Source: Chamaelirium japonicum
Taxonomy: Eukaryota; Streptophyta; Magnoliopsida; Liliales; Melanthiaceae
NCBI GenBank assembly: GCA_947650365.1
Contig: OX393550.1
Location: forward strand, 117,487,515 to 117,551,514
Length of the DNA stretch: 64,000 bases
Reading direction: 5' to 3'
In this document: in pieces, positions 23,892 to 44,091 of the stretch
Layout: every line of letters starts with the position of its first letter
Numbering within the stretch: the first letter of the stretch is position 1
Translations under genes and position numbers: made by a program
The notes under the pieces: generated by a model
What the model saw: the letters and a program-made list of their open reading frames with translations, nothing else
Told to the model about the DNA's origin: nothing
Databases searched by the model: none

Positions 23892-24353
23892 GGTGCGATC
23901 CACTAAAAATGCACCAAGACGTACATTTTGTTAACATGGTGTAATACATATGTTGCTATGTTTGTTATATATATGTTACACATAGAAAGGTACTATCCCT
24001 AACATGGCAACTAAAGAAAACAGATGCGGGGAAAAGAACGATTGTACTGTAGGCCAGGTCTGCTTATTGTTCTAACCCAGTTTTTTTTTTTTTTTTGAGA
24101 AACAACACAAAGCTAAGTGTGAACGATTGTACTGCATCTGCATGCATGCCTAACCACAAGTACATGAATACATGCATGAACATAATGTTCAAGTCTTTGA
24201 TCTCTGGACTTACGAGAGCCAAATGGTGTTGTGCAGAGATGGACGAGGATGTCGATCTTGAATTCGGCCGGCTCCTACAAATTTAGCAGCGATCGGACGA
24301 TCCACGAATATGCCAAGGATATCTGGAACATCGAGCCTGTCCTGCTTCAATAG
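902..24353 (+). CDS. PHO1: Plastidic alpha-1,4-glucan phosphorylase (starch phosphorylase L type), exons 2-15
   Basis: The enzyme catalyses reversible phosphorolysis of alpha-1,4-glucans to glucose-1-phosphate in the plastid, with a PLP cofactor. Exons read from the sequence are 902-1140, 1231-1332, 1619-1795, 1997-2272, 8038-8309, 10006-10123, 10213-10821, 10996-11148, 12068-12196, 12302-12538, 12816-12892, 13244-13430, 13541-13741 and 24237-24353. All have AG/GT borders and compatible phases, giving about 964 residues. Family motifs include [43 protein letters not shown] and the PLP-lysine block [10 protein letters not shown]. The long acidic insert in exon 10213-10821 marks the plastid (L) isozyme rather than the cytosolic one. 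Exon 1 with the transit peptide is missing, being left of position 1. Fifteen exons in total would fit the usual plant gene. Intron 4 of the visible set (2273-8037) and the last intron (13742-24236, 10.5 kb) are swollen by transposons. No coding lesion was seen. Confidence 0.96.
2756..2920 (-). repeat. Copia-1 3' LTR
   Basis: This is a 165-bp direct repeat with TG...CA ends, identical to 7745-7909. It is preceded by the target duplication GTTAA, and the polypurine tract adjoins at 2921. Confidence 0.95.
2934..6423 (-). CDS. pol: Copia-1 pol: protease, integrase, reverse transcriptase, RNase H
   Basis: The frame is uninterrupted from just after a TGA at 6424-6426 to the stop at 2934, about 1,163 codons. 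From the N-terminus: protease with [11 protein letters not shown]; integrase zinc finger HRRLGH...CTGCKLAKA; integrase core with [16 protein letters not shown] and [10 protein letters not shown] (D, D, E); reverse transcriptase with [11 protein letters not shown] and [11 protein letters not shown] (catalytic YVDD); and RNase H with [18 protein letters not shown] and [10 protein letters not shown]. All catalytic residues expected for the family are present. The integrase-RT linker is Pro/Ser-rich. The frame upstream of the TGA is gag, so pol would normally be translated as part of a gag-pol polyprotein. Confidence 0.93.
6424..7346 (-). pseudogene. gag: Copia-1 gag, broken by frameshifts and a nonsense codon
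   Basis: Minus-strand pieces give gag in order: residues around [19 protein letters not shown], then a frame change near 7030 to [19 protein letters not shown], then a second change near 6580-6600 to the zinc-knuckle piece [14 protein letters not shown]. An Arg/Gly-rich tail is cut by TGA at 6424-6426, probably from a CGA Arg codon. With pol intact and the LTRs identical, this copy may have moved with gag supplied by another copy, or the lesions may post-date insertion or be sequencing errors. Confidence 0.8.
7360..7725. repeat. Copia-1 leader minisatellite
   Basis: Between the primer-binding site and gag, the leader is built of simple tandem units. About 27-bp units based on GATCAGATCAGGGCTGAACA lie at 7360-7490, and GGAGCTGGAGCAGCT units lie at 7500-7700. 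It is not coding. The apparent Pro/Gln/Ser-rich frames are shadows of the repeat. Confidence 0.85.
7745..7909 (-). repeat. Copia-1 5' LTR
   Basis: This is a 165-bp LTR identical to 2756-2920. It is followed by the target duplication GTTAA at 7910-7914 and flanked internally by the initiator-Met primer-binding site. Confidence 0.95.
10213..10821 (+). CDS. PHO1: PHO1 exon carrying the L-type acidic insert, with a threefold tandem repeat
   Basis: This 203-codon exon begins with catalytic-domain sequence ([15 protein letters not shown]), passes into the insert found only in plastidic phosphorylases, and returns to the core at [20 protein letters not shown]. Inside the insert three 81-bp units lie head to tail (10369-10449, 10450-10530, 10531-10611). 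Each encodes 27 residues of the form SKQKxLVKSLxPSGxAxDEE followed by an acidic tail. A further Glu/Asp-rich run follows to about 10680. In the family this insert is charged, protease-sensitive and PEST-like, and it hinders binding of large branched glucans. The tandem amplification is seen directly here. Its effect on length and regulation is inference. Confidence 0.93.
13244..13430 (+). CDS. PHO1: PHO1 exon with the pyridoxal-phosphate lysine
   Basis: This exon encodes [19 protein letters not shown] and continues through [16 protein letters not shown]. It contains the glycogen/starch phosphorylase signature. The Lys of NMKF is the expected Schiff-base lysine for PLP. The upstream exon 12816-12892 ends in phase 2 (AG) and is completed by T here. 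The donor is at 13431. No substitution at the signature residues was seen. Confidence 0.93.
13990..16730. repeat. Diverged direct repeat pair in the last PHO1 intron
   Basis: Segments at about 13990-14830 and 15740-16730 share blocks in the same order. Examples are AAAAAAAGGATG followed by AAGCTA, GAGGCTCAAATA, GAACGACATT/AAACGACAAT, and TTAACAATTTGGAG. This indicates an old duplication or two copies of an old noncoding element. Copy 2 also contains a local about 43-bp duplication (16482-16566, TGTTGCAGCAAGCAAACAG twice). Between the copies, 14840-15730 holds only CCCACC-rich simple repeats (15340-15390) and no gene. Confidence 0.6.
16817..16966. mobile_element. 150-bp palindromic MITE, copy 1 (GGGGCATGC family)
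   Basis: It starts GGGGCATGCTATAATGCGG and ends with the inverted form CCGCATTATAGCATTTCTC. Almost the whole unit folds back on itself around TGCATCATATGCACGCA. It is the same family and length as 17508-17657. It is flanked by TA-containing sequence (CGTATA on the left, TGTATATA on the right), consistent with insertion at TA. Confidence 0.85.
16990..17267 (+). pseudogene. rpoC1: Nuclear plastid DNA fragment: rpoC1 (plastid RNA polymerase beta' subunit)
   Basis: One frame reads [20 protein letters not shown] through [40 protein letters not shown] and HQCGL. This is about 92 residues of the plastid rpoC1 product. It begins and ends abruptly against TA-rich sequence, and has no start codon, stop or plastid neighbours. 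It is a short nuclear insertion of plastid DNA inside the last PHO1 intron. Similarity to the plastid gene is high, with only a few apparent substitutions such as GKERRF where GKEGRF is usual, so the transfer looks recent. It is not a functional gene. Confidence 0.9.
17266..17507. repeat. Compound (TA)n/(CA)n microsatellite
   Basis: TA runs lie at 17266-17340 and 17469-17507, with (GC)n and (AC)n at 17425-17468. The frames full of Tyr/Ile and His/Thr are artefacts of the repeat. Confidence 0.9.
17508..17657. mobile_element. 150-bp palindromic MITE, copy 2 (GGGGCATGC family)
   Basis: It starts GGGGCATGCTATAATGCGG, ends CCGCATTATAGCATGCCCC, and lies exactly between two (TA)n tracts. The arms are near-perfect inverted repeats over the whole length, with the centre near GTGCATCGCATGCACGC. 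It matches copy 1 (16817-16966) throughout. No coding capacity was found. Confidence 0.9.
17771..17899 (-). repeat. Copia-2 3' LTR
   Basis: This is a 129-bp LTR, preceded by target duplication CGCAT, with one mismatch to its partner at 22908-23036. Confidence 0.95.
17913..20043 (-). pseudogene. pol: Copia-2 pol, 3' part (RT and RNase H) with a nonsense codon and frameshifts
   Basis: Reading right to left: the end of integrase ([15 protein letters not shown]), a Pro-rich linker with a frame change near 19480, then reverse transcriptase ([44 protein letters not shown]). A TAG follows at about 18567-18569 in a position where CAG is expected. RNase H then follows ([28 protein letters not shown]) to a stop at 17913. 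The catalytic residues are kept, but the frame is cut at least twice. Confidence 0.85.
20040..22320 (-). pseudogene. gag-pol: Copia-2 gag, protease and integrase, frameshifted
   Basis: A probable gag ATG lies at 22318-22320, followed by a frameshift near 22265. From there the frame is open down to 20040. It encodes gag ([20 protein letters not shown]), a CCHC knuckle [14 protein letters not shown], an Arg/Gly-rich stretch, protease [11 protein letters not shown], and integrase ([42 protein letters not shown]). It ends in a stop after [10 protein letters not shown], where a frame change links it to 19417-20043. Confidence 0.85.
22390..22860. repeat. Copia-2 leader minisatellite
   Basis: GC-rich tandem units of roughly 90 bp built around GGGCTGCCGGAGCAGAGGAG and GGGCTGCCGGAGCAGGGGAG fill the untranslated leader between the primer-binding site and gag, with about five copies. 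It is noncoding, and the Gly/Arg-rich frames on the plus strand are repeat shadows. Confidence 0.87.
22908..23036 (-). repeat. Copia-2 5' LTR
   Basis: This is a 129-bp LTR, followed by target duplication CGCAT at 23037-23041. The primer-binding site lies at 22896-22907 on the minus strand. Confidence 0.95.
23069..23109. repeat. (TA)n microsatellite, left flank of the palindrome
   Basis: An uninterrupted TA run directly abuts the first G of the palindromic element. Confidence 0.95.
23110..23774. mobile_element. 665-bp palindromic foldback element in (TA)n
   Basis: It starts GGGGACGGGGAGCCTGGACC and ends with the exact inverse GGTCCAGGCTCCCCGTCCCC. The arms (23110-23441 and 23443-23774) are 332 bp each around CTGTAGCCGCTACAG. 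They match closely except for patches near 23285-23330 and 23540-23595. TA tracts abut both ends, and no longer target duplication can be separated from the TA repeat. There is no coding capacity. The end sequence and TA setting resemble the 150-bp GGGGCATGC elements nearby, and fit the described microsatellite-targeting (micron-like) behaviour of some plant elements. Confidence 0.9.
23775..23888. repeat. (TA)n then (GA)n microsatellite
   Basis: A TA run (23775-23843) abuts the palindrome, followed by GATATATAAA and then a GA run to 23888. Confidence 0.95.
24237..24353 (+). CDS. PHO1: PHO1 terminal exon
   Basis: After the acceptor GTGCAG (24231-24236) the frame reads [20 protein letters not shown] and ends IEPVLLQ-stop. 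This is the conserved C-terminus of plant phosphorylases. It joins in phase 0 to the exon ending at 13741 (DEAYRDQK), so the last intron is 10,495 bp long and carries a Copia element, a plastid DNA fragment and three palindromic elements. The 3' UTR must lie between 24354 and the MULE end at 24625 unless the transcript runs into that element. Confidence 0.95.
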   Translation, partial: RWTRMSILNSAGSYKFSSDRTIHEYAKDIWNIEPVLLQ

Positions 24354-24624
24354 AGCGAGCAATGAAGACTTCATCGCTTGCTGCTGCATTGCACCGATGC
24401 TCAGTTGACAATGTGTTAAAAGATCACTCTCCCCTCTTGCTGAGGTGGCAATGTGATCCGAGACAAACCCTAACTGGTTGCGAGAGAGAAGGCCTATTTA
24501 TTCTCTCAAAACCACGAGATGAGTTTTCTTGGTTGGGAAAAATCTGGGGTCATGCAAATGTTTACGGATTCCTACTGCTTCTATATAAGTTCATCCTTTA
24601 TTACTAGCTTGCAAATATTTTTAT

Positions 24625-25562
24625 GGGATCTTTGCATACGCCCCCCCTGATAAATATTGATTTTATGAATATCCCCCTTGCTTTTTAAGTTTTATTAATA
24701 ACCAGACATATCTTGATTTTGCAAAAAAATAAAACCCTATAGCTATTTTTCTGACCGCTTTACCCTCTGTGCACATATCGCAGTTGATGCCCATGCCGAT
24801 TAATGGTCTTGGGCCAGCCTGAGGCCCTTCGGGTTGGGCCAAATTTGGGCTTAGTTTGGGCAGAGTTGGCTTTGGGCTAAGTTGGGCTTGAACAGTCAAG
24901 CCCGATTGTCTTATGTGCCGTGTACGGACAACCACTAACCCGAACTGATGCCTAAAATATTTTATTTTTTTATTGTTTATATACAGCGAATACATAATTT
25001 GAAAAGTGCCCACTTTACAAATCAATGCCTCTGGGCTTTAGGAGCATTATTTCACATATATCCTTCTAATGTATATCACAATAAATGCTATTTTCTACTT
25101 TTATTGTGATCAAAAGAAGGAAAAAAAAGATTTAGACATGTACCACGCCAGAAACGGGTTTGGGCTAAGATCAAAAATTTTAATTTTGGCCTAGCCGAGT
25201 ATGGGCACACATTTATAAGTTTGGGCCGGATCTGGGCATGGGGAGGCCCAATCCGAACCCGGCCCATTAACAGCTCTACATGCAGTCGTCGTCGTCATCC
25301 CTATCTTGCCTCCCTCCTTCCATCCATGACGGATGCATGGACGAGTACCAGTGATGACCAAGGGTAAAAATGGTCAAAGTCGTGTCTATTGAGTTTTTTA
25401 AAAATCAAGATACATGAGGGGGTTATTTATAAAATTTAAAAATAAAGGAGTTATTTGTAATATCAATATTTATCAAGATACATGAGGGGGTTATTTATAA
25501 AATTTAAAAATAAAGGAGTTATTTGTAATATCAATATTTATCAGGTCGGTGTGTAAAAACCC
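24625..25562. mobile_element. Non-autonomous Mutator-like (MULE) element downstream of PHO1
   Basis: A 9-bp target duplication TATTTTTAT (24616-24624 and 25563-25571) brackets a 938-bp element. Its ends are inverted: GGGATCTTTGCATACG at the left and, reversed, GGGTTTTTACACACCG at the right. Similarity extends about 130 bp inward through CTGATAAATATTGAT and ATATCTTGATTTT. The long terminal inverted repeats and 9-bp duplication fit Mutator-like elements. The right arm carries a 68-bp tandem duplication (25405-25472, 25473-25540). No transposase was found. It begins 271 bp after the PHO1 stop. Confidence 0.85.
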
Positions 25563-25783
25563 TATTTTTATTCCTCAATGTTCTCGCTTGGGCAAACCTA
25601 GTGTTCCATGAGTTAAGATCTCCTCCAGCGCGCCGGGCCAACGATTTGAACTCGTTACTTGAAGATTGACAGGGCAACCACAAGGCTGTAGCCATGCAAG
25701 GCTGCATACCAAGTTGCCTGCAGGTTGCAGCCATGCAAGGGTCGGAAGGTCCCACAAGGTACAGGGCAACCAGTGGAGTACAA

Positions 25784-26720
25784 GTTTTTTTTTTTTTTTG
25801 GGTACAATCAGACTTTGGTCACAACACAGTGGCCTGAAAATCTGCACCCACTAGAGCATATAACATAGGCGGGAATTTCTCCTCCCAAAAACCTTCTATC
25901 CCTGATTTACGAGCTTCCATAGCGAGCCAATGAGCGGCTCTGTTCCCAGACCTGTGTACCCACTGTAGCGACACCTTCTACAATTGATTCAAGTTCTCCA
26001 TGCATGACACTACCAGTGGGCTAATATTCGAGGTGAGACCCTTTCCCAACAACGCATCCTGAGCAAGTGACGCATCCGTATATACCCTCACCTGCCTATA
26101 CTTCTTGCGAACCAATTCCCCTAGCGCACCCTTTATTGCCCATAACTCCGCATGAAGAGAAGTTTCAACCCTGCACCTATAGGATGCCACAGCGATGAGG
26201 TTCCCTTTCTTATCAGCCAAAACCCACGCCCCACTAGCGATCTAACCTTAGAAGCAAAGGATCCATCCATCCACACAAAATAGTCTTCATTCCACCCCTC
26301 ATTCAGGGTACTCAGAGATTTATTTGCTGCTCTCACATATTGTTGAATGAAAGCCGACCCCGACTGCACCATCTTAAGCCAAGACGGAATTGGTTTTCCA
26401 AACGCTTTATTAAACCGTGCCTTCCATATCAACCACATATACACAGCCATGATCTCGCTAGGTACTGGGATATCCCTAGCCCGTTCTCTCTTCGTCCCCA
26501 CCCTGCAAAGGTCTATCCGGTAGAAATTAATTCTCGTTCTCCACTTGACCTGTTGCCAAAAATTTGAGACCCATTGACACCGCCAAAACACATGGTTGAT
26601 GTCCTCCTCTTGTTCTCCACACAAGAAGTAACTAGTAGTCTGAAACCCACGAAATACGTATGGCCGCCGGCCAACGACCACCGTCACTCGTTGAGCCACC
26701 ACACAAACTGAGCGAAAGGG
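25784..26720 (-). pseudogene. LINE (L1-type) 3' remnant: RT zinc finger and RNase H
   Basis: Minus-strand frames carry the zf-RVT motif CGEQEEDINHVFWRC with KWRTRINFYR, then an RNase H domain. RNase H is split by a frameshift near 26215: first WMDGSFASKVRS, then HAELWAIKGALGELV and YTDASLAQDAL. The poly-T run at 25784-25799 on the plus strand is the A-tail of this minus-strand element, so the 3' end is intact and the 5' part (endonuclease, RT) is missing. It is a typical 5'-truncated non-LTR retrotransposon. Confidence 0.87.
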
Positions 26721-26730
26721 AAGGAAAATA

Positions 26731-27035
26731 CTCCAAAGAAAACTGCTACCGGAGAATCTCTCCAGCATGAACTGCGATTTATCAGAAACTGATTCCGGAA
26801 ATAGCCTATTTCTGTAGGCTCCAAAGAAAACCAATACCAGAGAATCTCTCCAGCATGAACTGCGATTTATCAGAAACTGATTCCGGAAATAGCCTATTTC
26901 TGTAGGCTCCAAAGAAAACCAATACCAGAGAATCTCTCCAGCTTGAACTGCGATTTATCGGAAACCGATTCCGGATTTCTGTAGGCTCCAAAGAAAACCA
27001 ATACTGGAGAATCCGTCTCCAGCATAAACCGCTAT
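26731..27035. repeat. 88-bp minisatellite, about 3.5 units
   Basis: Units begin CTCCAAAGAAAAC at 26731, 26819, 26907 and 26986. The third is 79 bp because it lacks AATAGCCTA-like bases, and the fourth is partial. Units share GAATCTCTCCAGC and TCAGAAACTGATTCCGG. It abuts the LINE remnant and may have amplified from its internal sequence. The minus-strand frame running through it is a repeat shadow. Confidence 0.9.
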
Positions 27036-27189
27036 TCAACATGCCGGTTTTCCTGGGATGTGAAAATGACATGACTTCCAACCTGGAGAAATAGGCCGCT
27101 TGGGAAATACATTTCACTAGGTATTTACCTTAATTTCATTTCCTTAATAAATTATTGGCATTAGAAAAACTTGCTCACCCTCCAACACT

Positions 27190-27655
27190 ACGGGCACGTT
27201 TGGGTACGCTTTGGATCCAGGATTTTAGGAGCCCATAATCCTTAAAAAAGACAAAGAGCATGTTTAGATACAACCAGATCCCAAAAAAGTTTCTTTGGAG
27301 AGCCCAAAACACAATCCACGTAGCCATTTTCCCGGGGGCTCCGGAACCCTGTTTGGGATTCTTGACTCCAAATATCCCAGAATCAAAATCCTATCCGAAC
27401 AAGTCCTTAGGGCCTGTTTGAATAGCTTCGGTTCCAGGATTCTGGAAGTCCAGAATCCCTAAAAAAGATGAAGAGCCTGTTTGGATGCAACCAGATCCCA
27501 AAGTGTTTCTACGGAGAGCCCAAAATGTACTTCTAAGAGCCATTTTTTTGGAGCCCAAAATTGAGACTCCGGGCTCCAGAGCCCTTTTTTTTTGAGATTT
27601 TGGGATTTCAAGTTCCTAGAATCCCAGAATCAGAATCCTATCCAAACAGAGCCTA
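27190..27655. mobile_element. Two adjacent MITE-like copies (GGGCCTGTTTGAATAG ends)
   Basis: Copy A (about 27190-27409) and copy B (27412-27655) lie head to tail and share AAAAAAGA(C/T)(A/G)AAGAGC, CAACCAGATCCCAAA and GGAGAGCCCAAAA. Copy B starts GGGCCTGTTTGAATAG and ends CTATCCAAACAGAGCC, an imperfect inverted pair. Copy A has weaker ends GGGCACGTTTGGG and CCGAACAAGTCC. No clear target duplication was found, so the superfamily is not assigned. Confidence 0.65.
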
Positions 27656-27961
27656 AGTTATGGGGATGTCCCTGTCCCTGTTCGCCGTTTGGTCCTTGGT
27701 TCAGCCGAATCCTATGCTGCAACATGGATCTTTAGACTCATGCTGGAGTCCCAACTGTTATGCCAAATCTTTCTGATCATGATGCCATTACACTCCCAAC
27801 TATCTGGATCAATCTGATGGCCATAAATTGAAATGTCACTATACATGCAAAGCGCAGCAGATGAACACTTGGCAGGTAAAAAGAATCAACAGTATTCCCA
27901 TTCAAGAGCTAAATCAAAAAGACCAGATCTGCACCTTCTGACAAGATCTCTTTCTTCGATA

Positions 27962-39855
<11,894 letters not shown>

Positions 39856-40099
39856 CGGTAGGTTGCGGCTTCCAAGTGTATGTTGCTGGTAACATTTTGG
39901 TTACTAGAGTGGATTTTTCTTATTCAATACCATAAATCTATATAATATGTTAGAGCAGTTCGGGTTATTTATAACCCTGCCATCCTCAAAATCACACGAG
40001 ACAACTTTCGGAGACAACTTTTAGAGACAAGTTGTCCATCCGATCTGATTGTACTTATCAAACATATCCCCATACCCCTCAAATCCAACGGATACAAAA

Positions 40100-40237
40100 C
40101 CCTTCCCTCAAATCGAACGAAAAAGAAATGAGATACGGTGCATAACCCTTCTCTCTCTCCCCGTCTCTCGCTATCTAACCGACCCCACTCTGCGATCTGC
40201 TCCCCCGCCCCCACCTCTCTCTCTCTCGCTCTCTCTT

Positions 40238-40275
<38 letters not shown>

Positions 40276-40331
40276 CGTCTCTCGCGATCTAACCGCCCAA
40301 CCCCCCCCCCCCCGATCTGATCCCCCATCCC

Positions 40332-40428
<97 letters not shown>

Positions 40429-40535
40429 AACCCCCCCTTCCTCTGCGATCTGATCCCCCCGCCCCCTCTCTCTCTCTTTCCCCGTTGCTAACCGCCCCCC
40501 CTCCTCTGCGATCTTATCCCCCCGAACCCCTGATT

Positions 40536-40571
<36 letters not shown>

Positions 40572-41241
40572 CCCGTCTAACCGCACCCCCCCCCTCTTCT
40601 GCGATCTAATCCCGTCCCCCCCTGTTATCAAACCGGCTCCCCCTATCCTCTGCGATCTGATCCCCGACCCCTGATTTCTCTCTCTATCTCTTTCTCTCTC
40701 TCTCTCCCCCCCCCCCCCCGTCTAACCGCACCCCCCCCCTCTTCTGCGATCTAATCCCGTCCCCCCTGCTATCAAACCGGCCCCCCCTATCCTTTGCGAT
40801 CTGATCCCCCCCCCCCTCTCTCTCTTTCTCGCTCTCTCTCTCTAAAAATATCAGGCCTCCCCGATCATCTCCTCCAGTTGTTTCCCTCCTCGGATTTTGG
40901 TAAACGGGTAAGCTTTTGTTGGACTTCGATCGGCTTTGCTGCAGATTTCTAATACTTCAGGGATTTTTGGGTTATTGTTGGGTTCTGCACATCTCTCTTA
41001 CATTTTTGGTGTTTGTGTTTGGAACCTGGATTTCATATCTTTTAGGGTTCCTTCCTGGGTTTTGAAGATTTCTTAATTTTTGGTTTGCTGTAGATTTTTA
41101 CCTAGATCTTTGCTTTGGAAGTTGGTGTCTGGTGTTTCTGTGTTTCGGAGTTGGTCTGGCCAGTGTTCGGAAGCAATTTCCAATTCTCACTTTTGGGTTC
41201 TTCCAGGTATTGTTGTACTTCAGGTTTTAATTTTCCCCACC

Positions 41242-41315
<74 letters not shown>
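40100..41315. repeat. Pyrimidine-rich tract with repeated CT blocks
   Basis: Long (CT)n runs lie at 40210-40275, 40338-40424 and 41246-41314. They are interleaved with repeated phrases TCTGCGATCTGATCCCC and CCCCGTCTAACCGC at about 40190, 40310, 40440, 40570 and 40740. The segment 40850-41240 resembles a plant 5' leader (CT-rich exon, GTAAACGGGTAAG donor-like site, T-rich intron), but no protein frame follows it convincingly. It could hold the Helitron 5' end, which must start with TC. Confidence 0.6.
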
Positions 41316-41317
<2 letters not shown>

Positions 41318-41783
41318 ATCAACCTACCCCAGCCCACCCCAGGTTTCCTCTCTCTCTCTCTTTATCAACCCGACCCCAGGCAACCCCAGGTTTTCTCTTT
41401 CTATATGTTTATATTTGTTTCTATATGATTTTATTTTCTTTCATTTTTGCAGGTTCCCAACACCGATCAAGCCACCGCCACCGGTCCCCATCTCCCTCTC
41501 TATATCAACCCAACCCAATCCCACCCAAGGTTCTCTCACTCTTATTGTGTAACTGTGTTTGTTGGATTGATTGTTCTCTCTCTCTCTTTTTGAGTGTGTA
41601 ACTGTGTTTGTTGGATTGATTGGGAGTGAAAGACGATCTCCAGTTCTTATCATCCATGGCAGTATCCATTGCATAAAGTCTCTATTAACTATTAGCTTGA
41701 TTGATGATTCTTTAGCATAGTAACAAAATTTAGTGGTAACAAAATTCTCTCTCTAAATGTGACTAATATGAGATTTTTTTCTA

Positions 41784-44091
41784 GGGTTATTTAAACTTTG
41801 CCGCATAAATTTTTCATTGAATTAGATTTAACCCCATATTTTGGGTTATTTTAACTTTGCCCCACAAATTTTTCATTGAATTAGACTTTACCCCATATTT
41901 TCATAATAATTAGACTTTACCACCAAAAGTAATTGTTCGGTCTGCTCACACGCCAAAATTTTATTTCTTCTTCGTTAGTTCTCTCTTTCTCTTAGATCGT
42001 GAGCTGATAGAACATTTAATTTTGGGGGGAGTAAAATCTAATTAATCAAAATATGGAGAGTCAAATCTGATACAATGCAAATTTTGTGTGGCAAAGTTAA
42101 ATAACACGGTCAGCTCACACGCCAAAACTTTATTTCTTCTCCGTTAGTTCACTCTTTCTCTAAGATGGTGAGCTGATAGAACATTTAGTTTTGGGTGGAG
42201 TAAAGTCTATTTAATAAAAATATGGAGACTAAGTTCTCTCTTTCTCTTAGATGGTGAGCTGATAGAACATTTAGTTTTGGGGGGAGTAAAGTCTAATTAA
42301 TCAAAATATTGGGAGTCAAATCTGATACAATGCAAATTTTGTGTGGCAAAGTTAAATAACACGGTCAGCTCACACGCAAAGTTAAATAACACTCTTTCTC
42401 TAAGATGGTGAGCTGATAGAACATTTAGTTTTTGGTGGAGTAAAGTCTATTTAATCAAAATATGGAGACTAAAGTCTACTACAATGCAAATTTTGTGGGC
42501 CAAACTGCGTTCCAGTTTGTATCCAAGAACCCAACCCATAAGTTTTGGCGTCTGAGCTGACTGTGTTATTGCAGAAAGTCTAGTAATTGTTCGGTCCGCT
42601 CACACGCCAAAACTTTATTTCTTTTCCGTCAATTCACCTTTCTCTTAGATGGGATAATTAATAAAAATATGGGGAGTAAAGTCTAATAAATTGCAGAAAT
42701 TGTGGGACAATGTTACATTGCAGAAATTGTGGGGCAATGTTAAATAACCCCCTTTTTTGTGCGTTGCGTTCCAGTTTGTACCCAATAACCCAACCCATAA
42801 CCAACCCATAAGCTTTCTTATCAGCTTTCACTCTATCTTAATTTTTCAGTGAATTAGACTTTACCCCATATTTTCATTAATTAGACTTTATCCCCAAAAG
42901 TAACTGTTTGGTCCGCTCACACGCCAAAACTTTATTTCACTCTTTCTCTAAGATGGTGATCTGATAGAACATTTAGTTCTGGGTGGAGTAAAGTCTATTT
43001 AATAAAAATATGGTGACTAAGTTCTCTCTTTCTCTTAGATGGTGAGCTGATAGAACATTTAGTTTTGGGGGGAGTAAAGTCTATTTAATAAAAATATGGA
43101 GACTAAGTTCTCTCTTTCTCTTTGATGGTGAGCTGATAGAACATTTAGTTTTGGGGGGAGTAAAGTCTAATTAATCAAAATATGGAGAGTCAAATCTGAT
43201 ACAATGCAAATTTTGTGTGGCAAAGTTAAATAACACGGTTAGCTCACACGCCAAAACTTTATTTCTTTTCTGTTAGTTCACTCTTTCTCTAAGATGGTGA
43301 GCTGATAGAACATTTAGTTTTGGGTGGAGTAAAGTCTATTTGATCAAAATATGGAGAGTAAAGTCTAATACAATGCAAATTTTGTGGGGCAAACTGCGTT
43401 CCAGTTTGTATCCAAGAACCCAACCCATAAGTTTTGGCGTGTGAGCTGACTGTGTTATTGCAGAAATTCTAATAACACATTCAGCTCACACGCCAAAACT
43501 TTATTTCCTCTGCTTTACTTCACTCTATCTTAATTTTTTGTTGGGGTATTTTAACTTTTCCACAAATTTTTCATTGAATTAGACTTTACCCCATATTTTC
43601 ATTAACTAGACTATACCCCCAAAAGTAATTGTTCGGTCCGCTCACACGCCAAAACTTTATTTCTTTTCCGTCAATTCACCCTTTCTCTTAGATGGTGAGC
43701 TTACAGAACAATTAGTTTTGGGAAATATTTAAAGAAAACCAAGCAATTGTTTTGGAAATTATCCTTCAACTGAAAATTATAATGTTTTCAAAATTTTCCT
43801 TCTCAAATGGGGCAAATATGTGATTTTCTTTTTTTTATTAAAACTTTGCCACACAAATTTTTCATTGAATTAGACTTTACCCCATATTTTCATTAATTAG
43901 ACTTTACCCCCAAAATTAACTTTTCGGTCAGCTCACACGCCAAAACTTTATTTCTTTTCCGTCATTTCACCCTTGCTCTTAGATGGTAACCTGAAATAAC
44001 AGTTAATTCTGGGGTTATAGTATAATTAAAGAAAATATGGGGACTAAAGTGTAATACAATGCGGAATTTGTGGGGGAAAGCTAAATAACCC
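41784..44091. repeat. 2.3-kb array of foldback repeats
   Basis: Blocks recur many times: CACACGCCAAAACTTTATTT (about nine times), AGATGGTGAGCTGATAGAAC (about nine times) and GGAGTAAAGTCTA. The inverse phrase TTAGACTTTACCCC marks the other arm, so each full unit is itself an inverted repeat. The whole array is bounded by GGGTTATTTAAACTTTGCC at the left and, reversed, GGGTTATTTAGCTTTCCCC at the right. Spacing varies from about 90 to 330 bp, so this is nested or partly deleted MITE copies rather than a regular satellite. No gene is present. Confidence 0.8.

Noticed and set aside
23130-23903. Mirror-image frames of 200-257 codons on both strands
   Set aside because: They are the two arms of the 665-bp palindrome read on opposite strands, with no family similarity.
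24815-25275. Possible MITE nested in the MULE (GGGCC-rich inverted pieces)
   Set aside because: Inverted similarity between ATTAATGG...GGGCC and GGCCCATTAAC is weak and no target duplication could be found.
40850-41700. Possible 5' end of a host gene on the plus strand
   Set aside because: CT-rich leader-like sequence and donor-like sites exist, but no convincing first coding exon follows before the foldback array.
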